Below the pieces are notes generated by a model, which searched no databases, had not been told where the DNA came from, and was given only the letters and a program-made list of their open reading frames with translations. A stretch of DNA of 64,000 bases from Kofleriaceae bacterium (GTDB lineage: Bacteria > Myxococcota_A > Polyangia > Haliangiales > Haliangiaceae): assembly GCA_018058095.1 (NCBI GenBank), contig JAGPCO010000027.1, positions 1 through 64,000 on the forward strand, read 5' to 3'. Shown piece after piece: positions 15,365 to 28,033 of the stretch. The translations under genes were made by a program, and so were the position numbers. Within the stretch, counting starts at the first letter, position 1. Each line of letters opens with the position of its first letter.

Positions 15365-16267
15365 CTAGCGCGCGATCACCTGGTGGCTGGCGACCAGGCT
15401 CCAGCCGGACGCGGCGTCGTCGGCCGGCATCATCACGTGCAGCACCCGGATGGGCAGGACCTTGCCGTCGACGTCGAGCTCGAGCGTGCCGAACACCCAG
15501 CCCAGCTCACCATCGGCGCTGGTGCGGGCGTGGGCGTCGGCACGCACCGCGTAGCTGACCCCGCTCTTGAGCGCCTTCTTCCACGCCTTGCGCACCGCCT
15601 TGGCGCCGGTCCGCGCCTTGCCGGTGACGTCGACCACGATGGCCGGCGGCTCCTCGCGCAGGGCGTCGGCGGTGGCGGCCAGCGAGGCGGCGCTGGTCCG
15701 GAACGCGGCCAGCAGCGGCGCCGGCCCCGGGCCCGGGGTCCATGGCGCCGGCGCGGCCACACCGGCCGCGAGCAGCGCGTCCTGCTCCTTCTTCGACGCC
15801 GGCCGGCCGACGTGGACGGCGGCGATCGTCCACAGCTCGTCGGCCTCGATCAGCACGAACGCGACCGCCAGGCGCTGGCCATCGAGATCGACGAGATCCG
15901 TGGCCCAGGCGGCGTGACCCGATGGGGTGGCCTGGACCCGCAAGGCGCGGGAGGTCAGCTTGTGCTTGGGGCTGGCGGCCAGGTGCTGGCCGAGGGCGAC
16001 CAGGGTGGCGGTGCGGTCGGTCGAGACCTGGTCGGCCCCGGGCCCGGCCAGCAGCGGCGCGGCGTCGACCAGGCCGAGCAGGCCCTCTGGCTTGCCCCGC
16101 CGGATGGCGGCATAGGTCTCGACGATCACGTCCCGGGCCCCGCGCGCGGCGACCGAGGGCTCGACCGCGGCCGGCCCCTCCGGCGCCGGGGTGGCGGCCG
16201 GGCCACAGGCGACGAGAAGCACGCCGAGCACCGCGGCCTGGGCGGCGATCTGAAGGAACGGCCTCAT
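15365..16267 (-). CDS. Lipoprotein with two SnoaL/NTF2-like halves
   Basis: The product is 300 aa with a signal peptide and the lipobox LVAC (Cys near 21), so it is lipid-anchored. The mature part appears to hold two repeats of an NTF2-like fold (AAIRRGKPEGLLGLVDAAPL... and the later KSGVSYAVRADAHARTSADGELGWVFG), as in SnoaL/DUF4440 proteins that measure or bind small ligands. No catalytic residues can be assigned. It heads the run lipoprotein-pyrD-def and is divergent from the RRM gene with a 180-bp shared upstream region. Confidence 0.7.
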   Translation of the reverse strand: MRPFLQIAAQAAVLGVLLVACGPAATPAPEGPAAVEPSVAARGARDVIVETYAAIRRGKPEGLLGLVDAAPLLAGPGADQVSTDRTATLVALGQHLAASPKHKLTSRALRVQATPSGHAAWATDLVDLDGQRLAVAFVLIEADELWTIAAVHVGRPASKKEQDALLAAGVAAPAPWTPGPGPAPLLAAFRTSAASLAATADALREEPPAIVVDVTGKARTGAKAVRKAWKKALKSGVSYAVRADAHARTSADGELGWVFGTLELDVDGKVLPIRVLHVMMPADDAASGWSLVASHQVIAR

Positions 16268-16447
16268 GGGCCCTTGGTATCATGCGGGGTGGTACCCCGA
16301 CACACCCGGGCGACCCCCGATACGTCAGGCGCACTGGCCGGTCGACCGCCGACGGGATCGTGATACCGTGGCGGCACGGGCCCGCTTCGGAGGCTCGCAA
16401 CTTGCGCCGCTGACGACGACCCCGGACATCAGGAGAGTACGGATCTC

Positions 16448-17116
16448 ATGGGCACGAAGCTCTACGTGGGCAACCTCAACTACAACACGACGGAAGCCTC
16501 TCTGCGGCAGGCGTTCTCGGCCAACGGCCGGGAGGTCGCGAGTGTCTCCATCATCGTCGACAGGGAGACCGGTCGACCCCGCGGCTTCGCGTTCGTCGAG
16601 ATGGCCACGGCTGAAGGCGCCCAAGAGGCGCTGCAACAGCTCGACGGCACCGAGCTCGAGGGGCGGACCTTGCGCATCAACGAAGCGCGCGAGCGCGAGG
16701 CGCGTGGTCCGCGGCCGGGCGGGTATGCCGGAGGCGGCGGAGGCGGCGGTGGAGGCGGTGGAGGCTACGGCGGCCCGCGTCCCGGCGGCGGCTACGGCGG
16801 CGGCGGCGGCGGCTACGGTGGCCCGCGCCCCGGCGGCGGCTTCGGCGGCGGTGGCGCTCCGGCTGGTGGCGGCTACGGCGGCGGCGGCGCTCCCGCGGGC
16901 GGCGGCTATGGTGGCGGCGCGCCCGGTGGTGCGCCGGGCGGGGCTCCCGGCTGGGGCGCACCTGGCGGCGGTCCCGGCGGTCCCCCGCGCGGCCGTGGCG
17001 GCCCGCCTGGTGGGGACGCCGGTCGGCGCGGGGCCAAGCGGCCTGAGCCTCGTCGCGATGAAGAGGGCGCGGCGCGCAAGAAGCGGCGCGATCAGGACGA
17101 CGGGGACGATTGGTAG
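16448..17116 (+). CDS. RRM RNA-binding protein with Gly-rich tail
   Basis: The product is 222 aa. Residues 4-80 are one RNA-recognition motif with RNP2 (LYVGNL) and RNP1 (RGFAFVEM) intact, as in the cold-inducible Rbp proteins of cyanobacteria and myxobacteria. Residues about 90-200 are a Gly/Pro/Arg-rich low-complexity tail (GGYGG-type repeats), and the end is highly charged. It probably binds single-stranded RNA and may act as a chaperone or phase-separate. An AGGAG lies about 13 nt before the ATG. The 180-bp upstream region may hold a long leader. The repetitive GGCGGC DNA may vary in length between strains. Confidence 0.9.
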   Translation: MGTKLYVGNLNYNTTEASLRQAFSANGREVASVSIIVDRETGRPRGFAFVEMATAEGAQEALQQLDGTELEGRTLRINEAREREARGPRPGGYAGGGGGGGGGGGGYGGPRPGGGYGGGGGGYGGPRPGGGFGGGGAPAGGGYGGGGAPAGGGYGGGAPGGAPGGAPGWGAPGGGPGGPPRGRGGPPGGDAGRRGAKRPEPRRDEEGAARKKRRDQDDGDDW

Positions 17117-18285
17117 CCTCGGCGGCGGCCTCGCCGTCCGTGGTTCCCGCATTTGATCCAGCCGCGCCCTCGAGCGCGGGACCCGCTGCGCCTTCGAGCC
17201 CGGGCCTGGCCGACCCCGAGGTCGACCTGCTGCCGGATGTGCCGATCAGCGGCCCGGCCGACGACCTGTTCGCGCGGGCGCCGGTGGCCCGGCGCCTGGT
17301 CGAGCTGGCCCTGGCCACACCGGTCGCGCAGCCACGCGTGGTCGCCCTGGTCGGCCAGGGCGGCGCCGGCAAGTCGTCGCTGCTCCGGCTCGTCGCCAGC
17401 CTGCTGGCCGACCGCGCCGAGGTGGCGGTCGTGCACCTCGACGCGGCGGCCGTGCCTGGCGCGGCGGCGCTGTGGACCGCGCTGGCCGAACAGCTGACCG
17501 CGCTGTTCGCCGCGGCCGGGGCGGTCGACATGTCCGACGCGGTGCGGGACCGGGTCGCTGGCTACGGCTCCGTGGTGTCGGGCCTGGCCAAGATCGCCGG
17601 GGTCAAGGTCGACGTCGGTGACGCGCTCCGGCGGACGCCCGAGCAGGTCCGGGCCGAGCTGATCGAGATGACCCAGGAGGTCGGCAAGCGGGTGGTGGTC
17701 GTGCTCGATCACCTGGATCGGCTGCCCACCGCCGAGCTGCGCCCCGCGCTGGAGCTGCTGCGGCGCTGCGCCGAGATCCCGTACCTGGCCGTGGTGCTGG
17801 CGTTCGACCGGCAGGCAGTGGCGCGCCGGCTGAACGAGGCCGGCGCCGACCCGGCCGCGCTGGCGCGCGCGATCGAGGTCGAGCTGGCGCTTCCGCCGGT
17901 CGAGCGGACCCTGCTGGCCCGGCTGGTCGCGGGCGGCGCGGCCCGGGTGCTGGCCCGGCTCGGGCGCGAGCTCGACCCGGTGATCGAGCTGTTCGATCCC
18001 GACGGCGGTGTGCTGGTCGGCCTGCTCAGCACCGCCCGCGACGGCAAGCGGGCCTACAACGCGATCGCGGCGGCGGCGCCGCTGTTGCCAACCGGACCGG
18101 CGCTCGGGCCGGCGCTGGTCGAGCTCGTCCTCCGCTTGATGGTGCCCGAGCTCGACGGCCCCGACTTCGACCCACGCGCGGGCGACCGGGCCCGACGGCA
18201 GGCGGCGCTGACCGCGCGGATGGCCGATCACCCGCGGGCCGTGGCCATCGCCGCCGCGCTGCGGGTCGTGTTCGAGGCGGCCTGA
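17110..18285 (+). CDS. P-loop NTPase, KAP/AAA-like
   Basis: The product is 391 aa if it starts at TTG 17110, which overlaps the RRM stop; GTG 17140 is the alternative. After a Pro/Ala/Ser-rich leader come Walker A VGQGGAGKSSLL (about 79-90) and Walker B RVVVVLDHLDRL, followed by a helical C-terminal region. This resembles KAP-type or signal-transduction NTPases that gate membrane or regulatory complexes. No transmembrane segment is seen, unlike many KAP proteins. It lies in a forward run RRM - NTPase - pseudouridine synthase - small protein with near-zero spacing. The function is not known. Confidence 0.7.
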   Translation: MVASAAASPSVVPAFDPAAPSSAGPAAPSSPGLADPEVDLLPDVPISGPADDLFARAPVARRLVELALATPVAQPRVVALVGQGGAGKSSLLRLVASLLADRAEVAVVHLDAAAVPGAAALWTALAEQLTALFAAAGAVDMSDAVRDRVAGYGSVVSGLAKIAGVKVDVGDALRRTPEQVRAELIEMTQEVGKRVVVVLDHLDRLPTAELRPALELLRRCAEIPYLAVVLAFDRQAVARRLNEAGADPAALARAIEVELALPPVERTLLARLVAGGAARVLARLGRELDPVIELFDPDGGVLVGLLSTARDGKRAYNAIAAAAPLLPTGPALGPALVELVLRLMVPELDGPDFDPRAGDRARRQAALTARMADHPRAVAIAAALRVVFEAA

Positions 18286-18287
18286 CC

Positions 18288-19210
<923 letters not shown>

Positions 19211-19214
<4 letters not shown>

Positions 19215-19513
19215 GCCGCGCGGTCGATCGTTTCGTGTTCGCCAAGCTGGTCGAGGCCGAGGTGGCGGGGCGCGCCACGCTGGCGGCGACGGTGCGGGCG
19301 GCGCTGACCGCGGCGATCGGCGCCGACGGCGAGGTCACGGTCGGGCTGCCGGCCGACGCCAGCGCGCGGCGGTGGGATCTGGCGATCGTGGTGCGGGTGC
19401 GCGACCTGGCCGGGTGGGAGGTGCTGGCGGCGCGGCCGGCGGTGGCCGCGCTGATGCGCGACCTCGAGGCGCGCGCCGAGGTGGTCAAGGCGTGGACCTT
19501 CACGGTCGAGTAG
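19211..19513 (+). CDS. Small Dabb-like protein
   Basis: The product is 100 aa. The second half (WDLAIVVRVRDLAGWEVLAARP...AEVVKAWTFTVE) resembles the Dabb (stress-responsive alpha/beta barrel) fold, with a central WDL strand and a final VKAWTF strand. These proteins are dimeric ferredoxin-like barrels of varied, mostly unknown function. The ATG overlaps the stop of the pseudouridine synthase (ATGA), so it is translationally coupled to it. Function unknown. Confidence 0.7.
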
Positions 19514-19525
19514 CCCGGGCCCGGG

Positions 19526-19546
19526 GCGAACGCTGGTGGCGTTCGC
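19526..19546. terminator. Bidirectional hairpin between convergent genes
   Basis: GCGAACGC-TGGTG-GCGTTCGC is a perfect 8-bp stem with a 5-nt loop. It lies just after the Dabb-like gene and touches the stop codon of the convergent HAD gene. There is no long T-tract, as is common for terminators in GC-rich genomes. Confidence 0.6.
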
Positions 19547-20394
19547 TACAGGCCGGATAGCAGGTAGGTCGGACGCGGCAGGTCGGGATCCGATCGCCAG
19601 CGCGACACACCTTCGATCAGCGCGCCGGCCATGCCGGCGGCGGCGGCGGCGGCGATGTCGGTCTCGAGCTGATCGCCGACCATGACCGGGCGCTGGCTCG
19701 ACAGCGCGCCGGCGGCCAGGTGCAGCAGGTCGGGCTGCGGCTTGCCGAGGCGGACGAACCGGGGCGCGCGTGGCCCGAACCGGCGCGCCAGCGCGGCCTC
19801 GAGCATGAGGGCGGCGGCGCCGGCGGTGAAGCCGAGCTCGTCGGGCGACTTCGGGTAGACCAGGTCGGGGTTGGGCAGCAGCAGCACCGGCTGGCGGCCG
19901 GCGTCGACCGCTCGCACCAGCGCCGACAGCACGGCCTCGAGGGCAGGCAGGAAGTCGTAGCCGGCGTCGTCGGACAGGGCCAGCACGTCGAGGTGCATGC
20001 CGGGCCGGGCCGCCACCGTGGTGGCGCCGGCGGCGTGGGCGTAGTCGGCGGCCTCGGCCGGGCCGAGCACACAGACCGCGGCGCCGGCCAGGTCGCGCGC
20101 GCGCAGCGCGGCCGTCAGCAGCATGCCCGAGGTGAAGATGCGCTCGGCCGGGATGGGCAGGCCGTAGCCGGCCAGGCGGCGAGCGATGGTGGCGGGCGCG
20201 CGCGACGCGTCGTTGGTGACCACCGCGTGCGGCACCGCGCCGGCGTCGAGGTGGGCGATCAGCTCGACCGCGCCGGGCAGGACGCCGCTGGCGTCGACCA
20301 GCACGCCGTAGGCGTCGAGCAGCACGCCGTCGTGGCCGGCCAGCACGTCGATGAGGCGGGGCCGCGGCGCGCCCGGGGTGAGGTCGGCGCTCAC
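19546..20394 (-). CDS. HAD-superfamily IIA-type phosphatase
   Basis: The product is 282 aa from GTG 20394. HAD motifs: LLDAYGVL (nucleophile Asp), VTNDAS (motif II, with the N-x-S of IIA phosphatases), GKPQPD (motif III Lys) and [10 protein letters not shown] (motif IV). It resembles NagD/TIGR01459-type sugar- or nucleotide-phosphate phosphatases; the substrate is unknown. Only 1 bp separates its start from the thyA stop, so the two are co-transcribed and it may act in nucleotide metabolism. Confidence 0.88.
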   Translation of the reverse strand: MSADLTPGAPRPRLIDVLAGHDGVLLDAYGVLVDASGVLPGAVELIAHLDAGAVPHAVVTNDASRAPATIARRLAGYGLPIPAERIFTSGMLLTAALRARDLAGAAVCVLGPAEAADYAHAAGATTVAARPGMHLDVLALSDDAGYDFLPALEAVLSALVRAVDAGRQPVLLLPNPDLVYPKSPDELGFTAGAAALMLEAALARRFGPRAPRFVRLGKPQPDLLHLAAGALSSQRPVMVGDQLETDIAAAAAAGMAGALIEGVSRWRSDPDLPRPTYLLSGL

Positions 20395-20395
20395 G

Positions 20396-21175
20396 TCACA
20401 CCGCGATCGGGAACTTGATGAACGGGTGGTGCTGGTAGTCGTCGAGCTGGATGTCCTCGAAGCGCAGCGCCAGCGTCGGCTTGTCGGCCAGGCGCAGGCG
20501 CGGCAGCGGCAGCGGCGCGCGCGCCAGCTGCACCCGCAGGCCGTCGACGTGGTTGAGGTAGATGTGGGCGTCGCCCAGGGTGTGGACGAAGTAGCGCGGG
20601 GTGAGCCGGCACTCCTGGGCGATCATCGCCAGCAGCAGGGCGTAGCTGGCCAGGTTGAACGGCACGCCGAGGGCGAGGTCGGCCGAGCGCTGGTACAGCT
20701 GGCAGTCGAGCGCGTCGCCGGCGACGTAGAACTGGAAGAAGGCGTGGCACGGCGGCAGCTTCATGCGCGGCAGGTCGGCCACGTTCCACGCGCTGACGAT
20801 GATGCGGCGCGAGGTCGGGTCGCGCTTGATGGTGTCGATGGCCACGCTGATCTGGTCGATGCCCTGGCCGCCCCAGTTGCGCCACTGGTAGCCGTAGATC
20901 GGGCCGAGTTCACCGTCGGGACCGGCCCACGCGTCCCAGATCGGCGTGTGCTGGGTCAGGTCGTCGTGGATGTTGGTGGCCCCGCGCAGGAACCACAGCA
21001 GCTCGCGCACCACCGCCGGGAACAGCACCTTCTTGGTGGTCAGGAGCGGGAAACCCTCGCGCAGGTCGTACCGGCTCTGCGCGCCGAACACCGACAGGGT
21101 CCCGGTGCCGGTGCGATCGGTCCGGCGCTCGCCGTGGTCGAGGACGTGCTGGATGAGGTCCAGGTACGTGCGCAT
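20396..21175 (-). CDS. thyA: Thymidylate synthase
   Basis: The product is 259 aa and methylates dUMP to dTMP using methylene-tetrahydrofolate. Landmarks: [12 protein letters not shown], the active-site Cys in [32 protein letters not shown] (dUMP binding), [12 protein letters not shown] and the C-terminal [10 protein letters not shown]. The length is close to the E. coli enzyme. The ATG at 21175 gives the canonical start MRTYLDL. It is co-transcribed with the HAD phosphatase and divergent from a membrane/GAF gene (88-bp shared gap). Confidence 0.97.
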   Translation of the reverse strand: MRTYLDLIQHVLDHGERRTDRTGTGTLSVFGAQSRYDLREGFPLLTTKKVLFPAVVRELLWFLRGATNIHDDLTQHTPIWDAWAGPDGELGPIYGYQWRNWGGQGIDQISVAIDTIKRDPTSRRIIVSAWNVADLPRMKLPPCHAFFQFYVAGDALDCQLYQRSADLALGVPFNLASYALLLAMIAQECRLTPRYFVHTLGDAHIYLNHVDGLRVQLARAPLPLPRLRLADKPTLALRFEDIQLDDYQHHPFIKFPIAV

Positions 21176-21263
21176 GAGGACGGATATACACCCGTCGGTT
21201 GCTCCTCCGCCCGTGCCCGACCGGTCGGAACGCCGCGCAGGTCCGGGGTACAGTTCCGCCGCC

Positions 21264-23333
21264 GTGCCCCTCGAGCTCGCCTGGTCGATCTGGGTCGTGC
21301 CGTTTGCGGCGCTGGTGCTGGCGTTGCTGGCGCTGGCGGTGGTCGTCGTCGTGCTGGCCGGAGATCGCCTGCTGCGGCTGGCGGTGGTGGCCGTGGTGGT
21401 GGCGGCGCTGCCGTGGGCCGCGGCCTCGTTGCTGGCGGCGCTGGTGGTCGACGCCGAGGTGGCGACCCGGGTCCTGCGGGTCGGAAACGGCCCGGTCTCG
21501 TTGATCGGCCCGGCTCTCCTCATCCTGCTGCTCGCCGCGACCGGGCAGCTGGCGCAGCGGCGCGCGCTGATCGCGCTGGCGGTCGCGGTCGGGACCGCGT
21601 CGATGGCGCTGGCGCTCGGGACCGAGCTGGTCGTGCCCGGCGTCCGTCGGGTCGGCGGCGGCATGTGGTACCCGCGGCCTGGCCCATGGATGCCGGGGCA
21701 CGTGGGCCAGGTCGTGTTGTGGGCCGCGGTCGGGGCCAGCCTCGGGCGCGGCGCCCTGGCCCAGGCCCGTCTGGCCGAGCACGGCCCGACGGTGCGGCTG
21801 GCGCTGGCGCTCGCCGCGCTGGGTGGGCTCGATCTCGTCGTCGTGTACGACCTGGCGCCGCTGGTGCCGCTGGCGTGGTTGCCGGCGCTGGTGGCGACGG
21901 TGGCCGGCCTGGCGTGGCTGGTGCGCGCCGAGGTGCGCAGCGGCAGCATGGTCGATCGCCCGGCCGCGCTCGAGCTCGGCCTGGTCGCGCTGGCCCTCGT
22001 GCTGGTCGCGCTGCTGGCGGCCACCGTCGGTGCGCGCTTGCACCCGCTCGGGCTGGCCGCGCTGGCGGCGCCGCTGCCGGTGCTGGCCGGGCTCGTGGCC
22101 GACCGGGCCTGGCGTCGCCGCCACGGCGAGGATGCCGAGCGGACCAGCGCGATCGAGGCAGCGGTGGCCGGCGCCATCGACGTGCGCGCGCTCGAGGCGA
22201 CGCTGGCGGCCTGGCTGGGTTCGCACCTGGGCGCGAGCACCACCCGGCTGTGGCGGACCGACGGCGCACGGCTGGTCGGGGCTGATGGCGCGACCCACCC
22301 GGTGCCGCTGACCGAGGTGGTGCGGTCGTACCTGGTGGCCCACCCGCGGCCGATCACCCCGACCGAGCTGCCGAGCCTGCGCCTGGGCCCGGCCCGGGCC
22401 GAGCTCGGCGCGCTGGTCGCCGCGCTTGGGCCGCAGGTGCTGATCCCGATCGTCGACGGCGTGCGTGTGCTGGGGCTGGTCGGCGTCGCCCGTCCGGGGC
22501 GGCGCGTCCTGCTCGACCAGGATCGCGCCGGGCTGCGGCCGCTCGCGGTCGCGGTCGCGCGTGCGCTCGACCACATCGCGCTCCGGCGCGAGGCGGCGGT
22601 GGCCACGGTGGCCGAACGCGCGGCCGAGCTGGCCGAGGTGGTGGCGGCGCAGCGCGAGGCCTACCGCCGCGCCGACCTCGGACGCTGGCGAGTCTCGGCC
22701 GCGCATCGCGGCGCGGAGGAGGCTGGGCGCGCCCAGCTCGGTGGCGGCGTGTGGGCGTGGGATCTGGACGGCGCTGATCGGCTGGACGTGCTGGTGGCCG
22801 AGCTCGAGCTGACCGGGCTCCCCGGCGCGCTGGTGGCGTCGGCGCTGGTCGGCGCGTTCGCGGCCAGCGCGGGCACGGGCCGGGCCGCGTCCGACCGGCT
22901 CGAGGTGGTCACCCGGGCGGCGGCCGCGGTCCACGTCGCCGGCGAGGGCGCGCCGGTGATGGTGGTGCAGCTCGACGGTGCGCGCGGCCAGGTGCGCTGG
23001 GCCGGGCGTGGCGCGATCGCCGCCGCGGCGATGCGGGCCAGCGGGTCGGTCGACCTGCTGACCGGTGCGGACGGGCAGACCGGCCTCGGCGCCGGCGACT
23101 GGATCGTGGTCGCCTCGCCCGGCCTGAGCGAGGCCGTCGATACGCGCGGGCGGACCTGGGCGGCGACGTGGCCTGGCCTGCGCGCCGACGCGCTGGCAGC
23201 GCGCGAGCACCCCGCCGAGACCCTCATGCACCAGGCGCTGGCGCACGCCGGGGGCGCGCCCGGCGCCGACGCGGTGGTGGTCGTGGTCGGCTGGAGCTCG
23301 GAGACAAGGTCTCGCTCGGAGACAAGGTCGTGA
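21264..23333 (+). CDS. Polytopic membrane protein with GAF-like and degenerate SpoIIE/PP2C domains
   Basis: The product is 689 aa from GTG 21264. Residues about 1-290 hold seven or more hydrophobic helices. About 310-450 is GAF-like, followed by a short coiled coil and a C-terminal SpoIIE/PP2C-like domain (about 480-680). The metal ligands of that domain are missing: the DVTGHG equivalent reads ELELTGL, TDG reads SPG, and DDIT reads GADAV. Compare the intact set in the phosphatase at 9899-11113. It may be a pseudo-phosphatase acting by binding. The C-terminus carries a tandem SETRSR duplication (18-bp repeat at 23296-23331). It is divergent from thyA. Confidence 0.7.
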   Translation: MPLELAWSIWVVPFAALVLALLALAVVVVVLAGDRLLRLAVVAVVVAALPWAAASLLAALVVDAEVATRVLRVGNGPVSLIGPALLILLLAATGQLAQRRALIALAVAVGTASMALALGTELVVPGVRRVGGGMWYPRPGPWMPGHVGQVVLWAAVGASLGRGALAQARLAEHGPTVRLALALAALGGLDLVVVYDLAPLVPLAWLPALVATVAGLAWLVRAEVRSGSMVDRPAALELGLVALALVLVALLAATVGARLHPLGLAALAAPLPVLAGLVADRAWRRRHGEDAERTSAIEAAVAGAIDVRALEATLAAWLGSHLGASTTRLWRTDGARLVGADGATHPVPLTEVVRSYLVAHPRPITPTELPSLRLGPARAELGALVAALGPQVLIPIVDGVRVLGLVGVARPGRRVLLDQDRAGLRPLAVAVARALDHIALRREAAVATVAERAAELAEVVAAQREAYRRADLGRWRVSAAHRGAEEAGRAQLGGGVWAWDLDGADRLDVLVAELELTGLPGALVASALVGAFAASAGTGRAASDRLEVVTRAAAAVHVAGEGAPVMVVQLDGARGQVRWAGRGAIAAAAMRASGSVDLLTGADGQTGLGAGDWIVVASPGLSEAVDTRGRTWAATWPGLRADALAAREHPAETLMHQALAHAGGAPGADAVVVVVGWSSETRSRSETRS
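23296..23331 (+). repeat. 18-bp tandem duplication at a gene end
   Basis: GCTCGGAGACAAGGTC occurs twice in tandem (23296 and 23314) inside the last codons of the membrane/GAF gene, adding SETRSR. It is A-richer than the surroundings, so it is a recent duplication or the scar of an event. Confidence 0.6.
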
Positions 23334-23526
23334 GGACGTGATCAGGGGCCGCGTCGCGGAGTGGGGCGTTATGTAAACCGGCGAGATGGCTTGGGCCGGG
23401 TGTCCGGGAGTGGGCGAGGGGCGGACGGGGCGGACGAGGGCGTCCGGTGGGCCGGACGGTCGGGTTGGCAAGTGGCGGGAATGAGGCGAAAGGTTGGTTG
23501 GCGCGGGATGTGCTGCGGGTGGGGGT
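23334..23526. other. Upstream region of the RAYT-like gene with a palindrome
   Basis: No gene is seen. It is G-rich on the plus strand and contains the perfect hairpin CGTCCGG-TGGG-CCGGACG (23441-23458), with related GGACGG/CGGACG words nearby. A REP-type palindrome upstream of a RAYT is expected; this is a weak candidate. Confidence 0.4.
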
Positions 23527-24546
23527 ATGGTGACGGAACGGCAGAAGGAGACGGGCAAGGGTGGGGTGGTGCGGCGGATCCGGTATCTGCCGCTGGAGAC
23601 GACGATGCCGGAGGGCGGGGCGGGCGGGATGGTGGAGGTGACGATCAGGACGATCGCGGCGATGCTGCTGTGCCGGCCGTCGGAGCGGCTCAATCAGCGG
23701 ATCTTGGGCGTGATCGGAAGGGCGCTGGCGCTGTACCCGGTGGCGCTGCACGCCTTCGTCTTCATGTCGAATCACTGGCACGCGCTGCTGACGACGCCGG
23801 ATGGCGAGACGCTGGCGCGGTTCGTTCAGCACGTGAACAGCAATGTCGCCAAGGCGATCAAGGAGGAGACGGGCTGGACGGGCAGGGTCTGGCAGCGGCG
23901 AGCGGCGAACATCGCGGTGCTCGATGACGACGCGGCGGAGGACCGGCTGCGCTACGTGCTGGCGCACGGGGTGAAGGAGGGCCTGGTCGAGCGGCCCCAG
24001 GACTGGCCGGGGGTGAACTGCGTGAGCGCGCTGCTGGGCAAGGAGCGGCTGGTGGGGCGGTGGGCGACGAAGAAGGGGCGCAAGCGGGTGGTGGAGACGT
24101 ACTTCATCGACCTGGCGCCGCTGCCGGGCTGGCGCGTGCTGCGCGAGGAGCAGCGGCTGCACCGGGTCCGGCGTTTGCTGGCCGGCATCCAGCGCGACGC
24201 GGCGGCGGCGCGGGGCGAGGCGCCGCCGCTCGGCCGGGCCGCGGTGCTGGCGCAGGATCCGCTCGACCGGCCGAGCCGCAGCAAACACGGCGCGGCGCCG
24301 CCGTGCCACACGACGGAGCGCCACCGGCGCGACGCGTTCAAGGCCGGCCGCGAGCACCTGTGCGCGGCGTACGCGGCGGCGCGCGAGCGGCGATGGCGGC
24401 GCGAGCACGAGGCGCCGGCCTTCCCGGCTGGCTGCTTCCCCAGCCCGCCGCGCTTCGTCGCGCCGATCGACCCGGCGGTGGTCGCCGCCCGCCGCGCCCG
24501 CGTGCTGGCGGCGCACCAGCGGACGCGGTGGCAACCCATGGCGTGA
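23527..24546 (+). CDS. RAYT-like HUH/Y1 transposase, REP-associated group
   Basis: The product is 339 aa from ATG 23527, which follows a G-rich ribosome-binding stretch. The Y1 transposase fold is recognisable: VIGRALALYPVALHAFVFMSNHWHALL contains the HUH motif (HWH), then a helix FVQHVNSNVAKAIKEETG, WTGRVWQRRA and the RLRYVLAHGVKEGLVERPQDWPGV segment typical of RAYTs. The Tyr that usually lies in the helix after HUH is not evident (Val or Ala there), which suggests altered or lost strand cleavage. A basic C-terminal extension (about 200-339) follows. No flanking inverted repeats or target duplications are clear. Confidence 0.8.
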   Translation: MVTERQKETGKGGVVRRIRYLPLETTMPEGGAGGMVEVTIRTIAAMLLCRPSERLNQRILGVIGRALALYPVALHAFVFMSNHWHALLTTPDGETLARFVQHVNSNVAKAIKEETGWTGRVWQRRAANIAVLDDDAAEDRLRYVLAHGVKEGLVERPQDWPGVNCVSALLGKERLVGRWATKKGRKRVVETYFIDLAPLPGWRVLREEQRLHRVRRLLAGIQRDAAAARGEAPPLGRAAVLAQDPLDRPSRSKHGAAPPCHTTERHRRDAFKAGREHLCAAYAAARERRWRREHEAPAFPAGCFPSPPRFVAPIDPAVVAARRARVLAAHQRTRWQPMA

Positions 24547-24676
24547 GCAGCGGCGCACGGCGTCAGGCCCGCGTTCGGGTTCGGTCCGGCCGGGGACGGT
24601 GAGCACATGCGGCGCGCCCACCGCCGCGGAGACGCAAGTGGGTGCCGGCGCCAGAGATCGAGCCTCGAGTCGCCGC

Positions 24677-27517
<2,841 letters not shown>

Positions 27518-27581
27518 CGCCGTCGTTCCTACCGCATCCGCCGCCGCGCCACCACCGCGGCCGTGGCCGGCGTGAAGCCCC

Positions 27582-28028
27582 TCAGCCGGCCAGGTTGCCG
27601 CCGACCAGCGCGGCGACCGAGACCGCGCCGAGGTAGCAGGTCAGGCCGAGGGCGACGAACACGGCCGCGGTCGACAGCGCGCGCTGCTGGCGGTTGCGGC
27701 GGTGGATGACGGTGATCGCGGTCGCCACCAGGTCGTCGCCGAGATCCTGGCTGACCCAGCGCAGCGCGGTGATCGTGCGCAGGCAGGTGACCAGGCCGAC
27801 CAGCACCAGGCTGATGCCGATCACCATCAGCGTGGCCGCGAGCGAGCCGGACCGGATCATGTGCGCGCCGGAGAACCCGGTCACGGTCACGGTCAGGCCA
27901 CACAGGCCGATGAGGACCTGGGCGTAGGTCTTGACCGTGGCGATCTGGCTCGACAGGTACTGCACCAGCTGGGCCGGCGCCGCCTCGAACAGCCGGTGCA
28001 GCCGGCGCGCCTCGTCCTCGACCTGCAT
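27582..28028 (-). CDS. Small three-TM membrane protein
   Basis: The product is 148 aa from ATG 28028. After a short charged N-terminus there are three hydrophobic segments (about 33-60, 61-85 and 115-142; GLCGLTVTVTGF, LMVIGISLVLVGLVTCL, VFVALGLTCYLGAVSVAALVG). No motif is recognised. It lies 5 bp after the upstream Hsp70 gene and between two Hsp70-like genes, which suggests a membrane partner for the chaperone-like system. Confidence 0.72.
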   Translation of the reverse strand: MQVEDEARRLHRLFEAAPAQLVQYLSSQIATVKTYAQVLIGLCGLTVTVTGFSGAHMIRSGSLAATLMVIGISLVLVGLVTCLRTITALRWVSQDLGDDLVATAITVIHRRNRQQRALSTAAVFVALGLTCYLGAVSVAALVGGNLAG

Positions 28029-28033
28029 CGGCG

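Noticed and set aside
20910-23693. A 927-codon minus-strand open frame over thyA's upstream region and the GAF gene
   Set aside because: Low-complexity Arg/Pro/His-rich translation with no recognisable domain; it overlaps a well supported gene on the other strand.
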